Of a stretch of 64,000 nucleotides of DNA, positions 55,549 through 62,520 are shown in pieces. Both the position numbers and the translations under genes were made by a program. Below the pieces are notes generated by a model. That model had not been told where the DNA came from and searched no databases. It saw only the letters and a list, made by a program, of their open reading frames with translations. Numbering within the stretch: the first letter of the stretch is position 1; each line of letters opens with the position of its first letter. This stretch comes from Rhizobiaceae bacterium (GTDB lineage Bacteria; Pseudomonadota; Alphaproteobacteria; Rhizobiales; Rhizobiaceae), in the NCBI GenBank assembly GCA_023953905.1, contig JAMLJA010000009.1:62001-126000 (forward strand). The letters are read 5' to 3'.

Positions 55549-55986
55549 ATGAGTGGGCGCACAACATTCACGCAGGAAATGGCTGACGCAATCTGTGAGC
55601 TCATAGCGGATGGCAGGAGTCTCCGAGAAATCTGCCGGAGCGATGACATGCCGTCAACGTCAACGGTGTGTAAATGGTTGGCCGAACAGCAGCTATTCTC
55701 GGAACAATACGCGAGGGCGAGAGAAGCGCAGGCCGACACATTGTTCGATGATGTCCTTGCGATCGCGGATCAATACGATACGGCGGCTGACAAGGAGGAC
55801 CCTGACACGATCCAGCGCGCCAGATTGCGCATCGACGCGCGCAAATGGATGGCGGGAAAGCTTCAACCCAAGAAATACGGCGACAAGTTCGTTGGCGAAC
55901 TCGACGTGCGCCACAGCTTCTCTGAACTGTCCGATGAGGAACTGGACAAGGAAATACTCGGGACGGGCGGAATATCGGGCGTTTAG
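55549..55986 (+). CDS. terS: Terminase small subunit
   Basis: A 145-residue protein. An N-terminal HTH (AICELIADGRSLREICRSDD, STVCKWLAEQQLF) precedes a helical part with RARLRIDARKWMAGKLQPKK and YGDKFVGELDV, typical of phage small terminases. It recognises viral DNA and passes it to the large subunit. GGAG lies 7 bp before ATG 55549. Confidence 0.88.
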   Translation: MSGRTTFTQEMADAICELIADGRSLREICRSDDMPSTSTVCKWLAEQQLFSEQYARAREAQADTLFDDVLAIADQYDTAADKEDPDTIQRARLRIDARKWMAGKLQPKKYGDKFVGELDVRHSFSELSDEELDKEILGTGGISGV

Positions 55987-56204
55987 GCCGGAAACGCAGC
56001 CTTCAGGGCATCATTGATGCGCGCCTGCCATCCTGGTCCTGTCGCTCTGGCTCGCTCCACCACCTCCGGATCAAGCCGGATCGAAACGACGATCTTGCCG
56101 GATGGTTTGCGGCCCGCTCTGCTTTTGGGCTTTGGAGGCTGACCAGCCGGGTTCTTCCGCTCCGGGGCGGCTTTGACGGCATTCTGTTTGATCTGGATCG
56201 CCAT
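55983..56204 (-). CDS. Orphan BrnA-type ribbon-helix-helix protein
   Basis: A 73-residue protein. A basic, proline-rich N terminus precedes the BrnA (DUF4415) core: GKIVVSIRLDPEVVERARAT, GPGWQARINDALKAAF. BrnA normally represses its own operon and neutralises the BrnT nuclease, but no brnT is adjacent. It is divergent from terL, convergent with terS, and GAGGAG precedes ATG 56204. Confidence 0.82.
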   Translation of the reverse strand: MAIQIKQNAVKAAPERKNPAGQPPKPKSRAGRKPSGKIVVSIRLDPEVVERARATGPGWQARINDALKAAFPA

Positions 56205-56216
56205 GGAGGCTCCTCG

Positions 56217-56277
56217 ATTTCGTATTTCATATTACATCGTAATACGAAATTCAAACCGGTGTAATACGAAATTCAAA
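56217..56277. promoter_or_regulatory. Three-copy operator-like element between brnA and terL
   Basis: AATACGAAAT occurs forward at 56241-56250 and 56263-56272, 22 bp apart within the 17-bp repeat GTAATACGAAATTCAAA, and in reverse at 56217-56226. The stretch is AT-rich and sits between the divergent starts. It is the expected kind of ribbon-helix-helix operator. Confidence 0.65.
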
Positions 56278-56292
56278 TCAGGATGAAGCGCG

Positions 56293-57906
56293 ATGCTCGC
56301 CATCACGCCGGAAACTCTGGCAAGGCTGTCCCGACCGGAAAAGGAAAAGCTCGCTCTCCTTCTGGCTGAAAAGCAGAAGCGGTTTGCGCAGCGTCAGTTC
56401 TATCGCCTGTTCCCGGATGAGGACACGATCCAGCCGGACGGGTCAACGATCTACTCGCGGCACAAATACGCGAGACATCTGGAGTTCTTCGAGGCAGGGG
56501 CGTCATACCGTGAGCGCTGCCTAATGGCGGCGAATCGGGTCGGAAAATGTAGGCTGTATAACGATACGGTTGACCATCCGGACGGCAGCCAATCGTTGAT
56601 TGGGGATCTGTTTGAAAGAGGCGAGCCGTTTCAGGTAACGGCATGGGACGGAAAGGCGGTCGTGGCCGCTGATGTGTCTCACGTCATTCGTAAGCCTGCT
56701 GAACCATGTGTCGAAGTGCTTCTCGCGAGCGGCCAGACTTTCACATGCTCTCTTGAGCATCGCGTTCTGACCGTCGACGGCTATGAGTTCGTAGGATCGA
56801 TTCTCGCATCCGCTGTTTGCCTTCCGGCGTATGGGCCGGCGTTCGCCCCGTCAGTTCATGGCGAAGGTGCAGCGCATTGGATTGAAAAACCTCTAGGTTC
56901 TCGTCCGAGTTATCCAGGCCGTCGCCGTTGCGATGGTGAACCACCTCATGCGGCTCAAGGTATCGGCCAAGACGCTTTTCAACAACCAGGCGATGCTCCA
57001 ACACATAGCCTTGCTTGGTCGCCCGAGGATGATCTGGACGGTAGAGGTAGCGGTATCCGCCGACTATTTTTATCCCGCCCTTCCAGCCTTTATGGGCGGG
57101 GCCGCTCCTGGGCCCGGTCCGCTGTGTATCTAGCCCGAGCCGCTTACAGGTCCGACCAACACAGCAGCGGCTTACGCCCAACAGTGAGGCGACTTCGCTC
57201 TGCGTGCGCTTCTCTTCTTCGATCAGTTTGCGGAGCTGGGAAGGGTTTATTTTCGCGGGTGGCATTATTGTCTCCTGGCGATGGTAAGGCTACAAATAGA
57301 ATTGTAGCATATCGCCCTATTGGATGCCATGTTCTCTACGACATTTCTGTCCCAAATCTTAACAATTACATTGCTGACGGGGTAGTTCATCACAACACTT
57401 ACGGCGGCGGGGCCTACGAGACGACATGCCATCTGACCGGTCTTTACCCCGACTGGTGGAATGGCAAGCGGTTCAAGACGCCTGTCCGGTGGTGGGCAGC
57501 GGGCAAGACCAACGAGACCACGCGCGACATCGTTCAAAGCGCCCTGTTGGGTGACATAAGCTATAACGGGTCACGCAAGGCTGTCACGGGCACCGGGATT
57601 GTTCCGGGCGCCTTGATTGGCTCGATCACATGGAAGCAGGGCGTGCAGGATCTGGTCGACACGATCAAGGTCAAGCATGTATCGGGCAAGTGGTCCACTC
57701 TGGGCCTGAAATCCTATCAGCAGGGACGCGGATCGTTCGAGGGAACGGCGCAGCACGGCGTCTGGCTCGATGAGGAGCCGCCCCTCGACATCTATGGCGA
57801 GTGTCTTGTTCGAACCGCAACGACGGGCGGGTTGATCCTGCTCACCTTCACGCCCCTTGAGGGGCATTCACAGACTGTCATGCAGTTTCTGCCAAAGCCA
57901 GAATAG
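56293..57906 (+). CDS. terL: Terminase large subunit, ATPase half, with intein
   Basis: A 537-residue precursor. Residues 1-85 are the start of a phage large terminase, ending at the Walker A residues CLMAANRVGK. A 283-residue intein follows (residues 86-368). Then the ATPase resumes at TYGGGAYETTCHLTG, with Walker B GVWLDEEPPLDIYGE and coupling motif LLTFTPLEGHSQTVMQFL. Spliced, it would be about 254 residues. It stops after the ATPase domain; the nuclease domain is encoded separately at 61777. Confidence 0.88.
   Translation: MLAITPETLARLSRPEKEKLALLLAEKQKRFAQRQFYRLFPDEDTIQPDGSTIYSRHKYARHLEFFEAGASYRERCLMAANRVGKCRLYNDTVDHPDGSQSLIGDLFERGEPFQVTAWDGKAVVAADVSHVIRKPAEPCVEVLLASGQTFTCSLEHRVLTVDGYEFVGSILASAVCLPAYGPAFAPSVHGEGAAHWIEKPLGSRPSYPGRRRCDGEPPHAAQGIGQDAFQQPGDAPTHSLAWSPEDDLDGRGSGIRRLFLSRPSSLYGRGRSWARSAVYLARAAYRSDQHSSGLRPTVRRLRSACASLLRSVCGAGKGLFSRVALLSPGDGKATNRIVAYRPIGCHVLYDISVPNLNNYIADGVVHHNTYGGGAYETTCHLTGLYPDWWNGKRFKTPVRWWAAGKTNETTRDIVQSALLGDISYNGSRKAVTGTGIVPGALIGSITWKQGVQDLVDTIKVKHVSGKWSTLGLKSYQQGRGSFEGTAQHGVWLDEEPPLDIYGECLVRTATTGGLILLTFTPLEGHSQTVMQFLPKPE
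56548..57396 (+). other. Intein inside the terL Walker A motif
   Basis: The in-frame element begins with Cys (CRLYNDTVDHPDGSQSLIGD, block A). It has block B around GQTFTCSLEHRVLTVDG, and ends with block F (VLYDISVPNLNNYIADG) and VVHHN before Thr, the C-extein nucleophile. Splicing joins Gly-Lys to Thr and restores GKT. Between B and F about 160 residues have no endonuclease signature in this frame; that DNA encodes the antisense HNH gene. Confidence 0.88.
56741..57265 (-). CDS. HNH homing endonuclease encoded antisense inside the intein
   Basis: A 174-residue protein on the strand opposite terL. AGGAG lies 7 bp before ATG 57265. The N-terminal HTH is QSEVASLLGVSRCCVGRTCK. The HNH domain reads GYVLEHRLVVEKRLGRYLEP, VVHHRNGDGLDNSDENLEVF, NALHLRHEL, with the catalytic His-His-x-x-Asn. 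A basic tail follows. It lies wholly within the intein; the intein frame stays open across it. Confidence 0.85.
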   Translation of the reverse strand: MPPAKINPSQLRKLIEEEKRTQSEVASLLGVSRCCVGRTCKRLGLDTQRTGPRSGPAHKGWKGGIKIVGGYRYLYRPDHPRATKQGYVLEHRLVVEKRLGRYLEPHEVVHHRNGDGLDNSDENLEVFQSNALHLRHELTGRTPAHTPEGKQRMRESILRTHSRRRSERDAQESM

Positions 57907-57915
57907 GACGCAGAT

Positions 57916-58215
57916 ATGGCAAACGCATATATCACGGAATATGCCGGACTGGCGCGTGATGTGTTCAACTATCACGTCGCGGCGGGCACCGAACCTGCTG
58001 TCGATGAGCAGAAGGTCACGTTCACCACAACGACGGCATCAAGCGCCTTCAATGAACAGACACGGTTCGTGATGATCCATGTCGACGCCATCGCTCATCT
58101 GGCCTTCGGTGATGATCCGGAAGCAACGACCGGCGCGCACCGCATGGCGGCGAATGAAACACGCTTTTACGGCGTCAATCCGGGCCAGAAAGTGGCCTTC
58201 GTGACGGGGAGCTGA
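57916..58215 (+). CDS. Small virion-type phage protein
   Basis: A 99-residue protein starting MANAYITEYAGLARDVFNYH. ASSAFNEQTRFVMIHVDAIA belongs to a small beta-rich family common in alphaproteobacterial phages, probably a capsid or tail accessory. Confidence 0.68.
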   Translation: MANAYITEYAGLARDVFNYHVAAGTEPAVDEQKVTFTTTTASSAFNEQTRFVMIHVDAIAHLAFGDDPEATTGAHRMAANETRFYGVNPGQKVAFVTGS

Positions 58216-58217
58216 TC

Positions 58218-58772
58218 ATGATGCACACCAGTGGCGGCTCGTCGCCTGATCCGATCAATGGCTGGATTGCCCTTCTGGACGATCCCAAGGCCGCATCGGC
58301 AAAGCTCAAGGAACTGAAGGCCGCAAGCGATGCGCTCGCCAAGGCGCAAGCCGATCTGGTCAAGACCAGCGAGGCACAGCAGAAGCGCGCCAAGGAACTC
58401 GTGGCCGAAAGTGCAGCGCTTGATGACCGGGAGCGCGCCATTGCCGCAAGTGAGATGGTGGCGGCGAAAAAGCTCTCTGCGGCCAAGGAAGCCGAGGCTT
58501 CGATTGCCGAACGTGAGCAGAAGCTCCAGGCTGATATTGCGGCATGGGAAAAGGCCGTTGCAGACGCCAAGGAGGAAGCCAAGGCGACGAAGGCAGAGAT
58601 CCGCAAGGAACGCACCGCGCTGACCAAGGAAACCAAGGCTGCCGACGAAATGAAGGCCGAGGCCGAGGCTGCCCTGAAAGGGGCACAGGAGACGGCACAG
58701 GAAGCCGAATCCCTCAAGGCGGAATATCAGGCAAAGCTCGACCAGCTTGCCCAGATCGTGAAGGCCGGCTGA
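58218..58772 (+). CDS. Phage coiled-coil protein
   Basis: A 184-residue protein, nearly all charged coiled coil (AKLKELKAASDALAKAQADL and similar) apart from a short N terminus. It resembles small phage scaffold-like or tail-associated coiled coils. Function unknown. Confidence 0.66.
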   Translation: MMHTSGGSSPDPINGWIALLDDPKAASAKLKELKAASDALAKAQADLVKTSEAQQKRAKELVAESAALDDRERAIAASEMVAAKKLSAAKEAEASIAEREQKLQADIAAWEKAVADAKEEAKATKAEIRKERTALTKETKAADEMKAEAEAALKGAQETAQEAESLKAEYQAKLDQLAQIVKAG

Positions 58773-58776
58773 GACG

Positions 58777-59202
58777 ATGGCTGACACGATCACGCTTTAC
58801 AACCACACGGTCAAGCTGCTTGGCGCGGGCGAAGTCGATCTTACGGCCCTCGTCGTCTCGCTGATCAGCAGCAGTGGCACGTTCGACGCGACGGACACGG
58901 CATGGGCGGATGTGTCGGCCAACGAGGTATCCGGCAATGGCTGGACCGCTGGCGGTGAGGCCGTGACGAGTGCCGCGGTCACGACCATCACGACCAACGA
59001 TGCAAAGCTTGATGGGGATGACATCTCCGTCACGGCGACGGGCGGCAATATCGGGCCGGCAAGCTATGCCGTTCTGCGCGACACAGCCAACGACAAGCTT
59101 CTGGCGTGGATCGCATTTGATACGGCCCAGACCGCAGGCACGGGAACGCCATTCCTGATCACGTGGAACGCGTCCGGCATCATCACGTGGACCTACACCT
59201 AA
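58777..59202 (+). CDS. Virion structural protein
   Basis: A 141-residue Thr/Ala/Gly-rich beta protein (GEVDLTALVVSLISSSGTFD, NDKLLAWIAFDTAQTAGTGT), like phage surface or tail-spike accessory proteins. The next gene begins immediately after its stop. Confidence 0.66.
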   Translation: MADTITLYNHTVKLLGAGEVDLTALVVSLISSSGTFDATDTAWADVSANEVSGNGWTAGGEAVTSAAVTTITTNDAKLDGDDISVTATGGNIGPASYAVLRDTANDKLLAWIAFDTAQTAGTGTPFLITWNASGIITWTYT

Positions 59203-60072
59203 ATGGTAAGCGTCACTCACGCCACGCAGGCCTCCGGAACGGATGCAGGCAATGGCGAGATCGGCAAAGCTGCGTGGAACGCGGCACATACCCTTTCGCA
59301 GGCCACAGCGACCATTCTTGGCCGTGTCACTGCCGGAACAGGTGCAACGGAGGAACTGACCGCATCGCAGGTGCGGACGCTTGCAAGTGTCTACTCCGCA
59401 GCGCAAACCGACGCCGCCGATTCGGCTTGGTACAGCGCGGCAACATCCCGCGCCAATCATTACGGGACGCAGCTCGCGTCGACTATCTCGGATTTCAGCA
59501 CTGCCGCCGACCTGCGTATTTCTGCCGCCATTCTGGACGAAGACGACATGGCGTCGAATTCGGCCACGAAGGTCCCGACGCAACAGAGTGTGAAGGCTTA
59601 TGTGGATGCGGCCACCTCTGGCGGGGGAAATCCGGCGAACGTGGGCTACACCGCCAAGACGGACACGTTCACCACGACAAGCACGACGTGGACCGATTTG
59701 ACCGGGGTAAGTGTAAGCATCACGCCTTCCAGCACGTCGAGCCGGATATTGATCCTCGTGCAGCTTACGATCGGCACTTCAGCGGCGAGCGCATATGCTA
59801 GAGCAAAAATTCTTCGCGGCTCCACAGACGTTCTTCTTGGCGCAGCGGAAGGATCAAGAACGCAAGCCCACGCATGGCTTACTAGCGATGCTCAGCCCGC
59901 ATCCATGTTTCTGATGGCCGTAGATTCTCCGGCTACTACCTCCGCAACCACCTACAAAATACAGCTCCAGACGAACTCAGGAACAATTTACATCAATCGG
60001 TCCGAGAGTGACACGGACAATGCCGTCAGTACACGTGGCGCATCGACGATTACTGTCATGGAGATTGTCTGA
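59203..60072 (+). CDS. Tail-fibre-like protein
   Basis: A 289-residue protein. The N-terminal HATQASGTDAGNGEIGKAAW and DFSTAADLRISAAILDEDDM resemble phage fibre shafts. The C-terminal half is beta-rich (TPSSTSSRILILVQLTIGTS, TSATTYKIQLQTNSGTIYIN). It would bind the cell surface. Its stop overlaps the following start. Confidence 0.7.
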   Translation: MVSVTHATQASGTDAGNGEIGKAAWNAAHTLSQATATILGRVTAGTGATEELTASQVRTLASVYSAAQTDAADSAWYSAATSRANHYGTQLASTISDFSTAADLRISAAILDEDDMASNSATKVPTQQSVKAYVDAATSGGGNPANVGYTAKTDTFTTTSTTWTDLTGVSVSITPSSTSSRILILVQLTIGTSAASAYARAKILRGSTDVLLGAAEGSRTQAHAWLTSDAQPASMFLMAVDSPATTSATTYKIQLQTNSGTIYINRSESDTDNAVSTRGASTITVMEIV

Positions 60073-60482
60073 TGTCTCTGGTCGACAAACTCACCACGTA
60101 CTACCCAGGTGCACAGTGGTCTCTCAACGGCAATACCTATGAAGGGCTTGAATGGGTTGGTCCGGGCGACAAGCCGACCGAACAGGAACTGGACGCCCTG
60201 CAATGGCCGCCGGAACCTTCGACTGATCCAGTCGACTATCCGCTCCTGCCGTGGCAGTTTACGGCCCTGGTCAATTATCTGGGTGTTGATGGCGCGATCA
60301 GGTCCGCGATTGCACAGATACCGGATGCAATGGCAGCCGCTTCCGCCTTGGCGCGCTACGAGAAGTCTACGTCCTACAGGTACTCTGATCCGCTCGTCTC
60401 ACAGCTTCGACAGGCCATAGGCCTGTCAGAGCAAGCTCTGATTGAAGCATGGATGCGCGCGAAGGATCTTCGATCAAACTAG
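60072..60482 (+). CDS. Tail-fibre assembly-like protein
   Basis: A 136-residue protein. YPGAQWSLNGNTYEGLEWVG with KPTEQELDALQWP is typical of XkdW-like proteins found after phage fibres. The remaining helical part contains LLPWQFTALVNYLGVDGAIR. Confidence 0.7.
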   Translation: MSLVDKLTTYYPGAQWSLNGNTYEGLEWVGPGDKPTEQELDALQWPPEPSTDPVDYPLLPWQFTALVNYLGVDGAIRSAIAQIPDAMAAASALARYEKSTSYRYSDPLVSQLRQAIGLSEQALIEAWMRAKDLRSN

Positions 60483-60529
60483 TTCTGGCTGGGCCGACGA
60501 ACGCAGCCTCTTGGCGATAGGCGGCTGAT

Positions 60530-61192
60530 ATGGCGGGCATCTTTGACACCGGTATATTCGATACCGGGATATTCGATCATAACCCCGGCGTTGAGATCAG
60601 CGTCCCGGCTGCCGCGGTCAACGTTACAGCTCATGCGCCAACGGTTTCATCCGGCGCATCGGTTCAGGTTCCATATGCGCTGGTTGCCGTCACGGCAGAG
60701 GCGCCGACTGTTCTGTCGGGCGCGGCGGTGGCCGTTCCTGCCGCCAGTGTCGCAGTATCGGGTCAAGCGCCTGCGGTTTCGTCCGGGGGATCGGTCTATC
60801 CTCCCGTTGCAAGCGTTTCGGTTGCGGCCTCCGCACCATCGGTAAGCGGTGGAGCGTCCGTTTCAGTGCCTGTGGCAGAGGTCGCGGTTGCGGCTCATGC
60901 CCCAACAGTCAAAAGCGGTGGATCGGTTCAGGTCCCAACGGCGGGGATAAGTGTACAGGCCCATGCGCCTGCCGTGCTTGCGGGTATCGTCACGATCAAT
61001 GTGCCTGCGGCTTCCATATCGGTCGCGGCTCATGCGCCATCCATAAGTTCCGGGGCAACTGTCCAGGTCCCGACCGCCAATATCAGTGTGAACGCATTCC
61101 CGCCGGCCATCGGGTTGAACGACAATGACGGGCTGCGGGCCTTCACCGGGTTTCATCGGAACCTCGGCAGGATGATGAACAGGCGAGGTTAG
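60530..61192 (+). CDS. Repeat-rich virion protein
   Basis: A 220-residue protein. It begins with GIFDTGIFDTGIFD, a triple tetrapeptide-like repeat. Seven to eight units of about 22 residues follow with the pattern V-P-x-A-x-V-x-V-x-A-x-A-P-x-V-x-S-G. It ends in a basic RNLGRMMNRRG. A beta-solenoid or fibre-like shape is likely. Its stop is directly followed by the inserted HNH gene. Confidence 0.72.
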   Translation: MAGIFDTGIFDTGIFDHNPGVEISVPAAAVNVTAHAPTVSSGASVQVPYALVAVTAEAPTVLSGAAVAVPAASVAVSGQAPAVSSGGSVYPPVASVSVAASAPSVSGGASVSVPVAEVAVAAHAPTVKSGGSVQVPTAGISVQAHAPAVLAGIVTINVPAASISVAAHAPSISSGATVQVPTANISVNAFPPAIGLNDNDGLRAFTGFHRNLGRMMNRRG

Positions 61193-61208
61193 ATGCCCGC
61201 AATAACTG
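61193..61208 (+). repeat. 16-bp direct repeat flanking the HNH gene, left copy
   Basis: ATGCCCGCAATAACTG at 61193-61208 is repeated exactly at 61777-61792. Beyond the repeat both copies encode SRYLVQA, but with mostly different codons. Confidence 0.92.
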
Positions 61209-61789
61209 AGTCCCGCTATCTGGTTCAGGCCAGTGCAAAAAACAGGCATTGGCATAGTTCCGATCGCGAAAAGATGTGCATTCGATGTGGTGAACCAAAA
61301 CCGCTGGGCGAGTTCTATTCCTATCCATACACAACACGTCAAGGGAAACGAAGCGCTCGTTATGAGAGCCGTTGCAGAGAATGCTCGAAGGAACGACGAC
61401 GGGAACGTTCCTTGGCAAACCCCGGCATGGATGCAGAACTTTCGAGGCGATGGCGGTCTGATAACCCCGACTATTGCGCGGCATATTCAAAGGAATACCG
61501 GTCTAATGAGTCGGGGCGCAAGACAAAAGCCCGCCTTCAGCGGCTAAGAAAGGCGCGGATGCGCTCAGGATCTGGCGATGATCCGAGCATTCGAGCCATC
61601 TATGCAGAAGCATTGCACGTTGAGACTTTGGTTGCTTCCTGCCCTGTCTTTGACATCCCTGAATTGGGAAAGAAAATGCATGTGGACCATATAATGCCAC
61701 TGGCCCGTGGCGGGCTCCACGTTCCTTCAAATCTGCAAATACTTCCCGCTGGGCTGAATATGCGGAAGGGCGCAAAATGCCCGCAATAA
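61193..61789 (+). CDS. HNH endonuclease inserted at the start of the terL nuclease gene
   Basis: A 198-residue protein. Its first 13 residues MPAITESRYLVQA match the start of the terL nuclease gene. Then come zinc-ligand pairs MCIRCGEPKPLGEFY and SRCRECSKERRRE. The HNH core is GKKMHVDHIMPLARGGLHVP, NLQILPAGLNMRKGAK. The stop codon lies inside the ATGCCCGCAATAACTG that begins the next gene. Confidence 0.85.
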   Translation: MPAITESRYLVQASAKNRHWHSSDREKMCIRCGEPKPLGEFYSYPYTTRQGKRSARYESRCRECSKERRRERSLANPGMDAELSRRWRSDNPDYCAAYSKEYRSNESGRKTKARLQRLRKARMRSGSGDDPSIRAIYAEALHVETLVASCPVFDIPELGKKMHVDHIMPLARGGLHVPSNLQILPAGLNMRKGAKCPQ

Positions 61790-61792
61790 CTG
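61777..61792 (+). repeat. 16-bp direct repeat flanking the HNH gene, right copy
   Basis: The right copy of ATGCCCGCAATAACTG. It supplies the ATG of the terL nuclease gene and includes the stop codon of the HNH gene. Confidence 0.92.
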
Positions 61793-62520
61793 CATCAAGG
61801 TACCTAGTCCAAGCGGGATGGGATTCGGTTCCTCATCTGGACGAAAAGACGAAAAAGGAACTGCTGGAATCGACGCCGCCGCATTTGCGGGAGGCACGCA
61901 GCAAGGGCATTCCGTCGCTCGGGTCAGGCGCGATCTATCCCGTTCCCTTGTCTGCGATCGAAATCCAGCCATTCCAGATACCGCCATTCTGGCCCCGCGC
62001 CTACGCCCTTGACGTGGGCTGGAAGCGGACAGCGGCGTTGTGGGGCGCATGGGACACGTCAGACTGGTCTCTCTACCTCTATGCGGAACACTATCAAGGG
62101 CAGGCCGTAGCTTCGATCCATGCCGATGCGATCAAGGCGCGCGGCGACTGGATACGCGGTGTCATCGACCCTGCGGCAGACAACAGGTCACAGAGAGACG
62201 GGGAGCGTTTGATGGCGGATTACGTTGCCCACGGTCTTCATTTGACGCCTGCGGATAACGCGGTCGAGGCCGGTCTCTACAAGACGTGGCAGTTGCTGGC
62301 GACGGGGCGACTCAAGGTGTTTTCCACCCTGGCGAACTGGAAAGCCGAATATGCGCTCTATCGTCGTGACGAAAACGGCAAGATTATCAAGGACTTCGAC
62401 CATTTGATGGATTGCATGCGCTACATTGTGATGAGCGGGCAGAAGGTCGCTTCGGTCAAGGCCCCGACCGTGATCAATGACGCCTATCTGCCTGTTGGCG
62501 ATTCCGTGGCGGGCTATTGA
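61777..62520 (+). CDS. terL: Terminase large subunit, nuclease half
   Basis: A 247-residue protein equal to the C-terminal half of a phage large terminase. SRYLVQAGWDSVPHL and LREARSKGIPSLGSGAIYPV match the linker after the ATPase. The RNase H-like nuclease has candidate metal-binding aspartates in YALDVGWKRTAALWG, GVIDPAADNRSQRDG and DFDHLMDCMRYIVMSG. Together with the spliced ATPase half the total is about 500 residues, a normal full TerL. Confidence 0.87.
   Translation: MPAITASRYLVQAGWDSVPHLDEKTKKELLESTPPHLREARSKGIPSLGSGAIYPVPLSAIEIQPFQIPPFWPRAYALDVGWKRTAALWGAWDTSDWSLYLYAEHYQGQAVASIHADAIKARGDWIRGVIDPAADNRSQRDGERLMADYVAHGLHLTPADNAVEAGLYKTWQLLATGRLKVFSTLANWKAEYALYRRDENGKIIKDFDHLMDCMRYIVMSGQKVASVKAPTVINDAYLPVGDSVAGY

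Noticed and set aside
57907..61776. A group I or II intron separating the two terminase parts
   Set aside because: The interval holds several intact genes with their own starts, and no intron core or splice-site pairing was seen.
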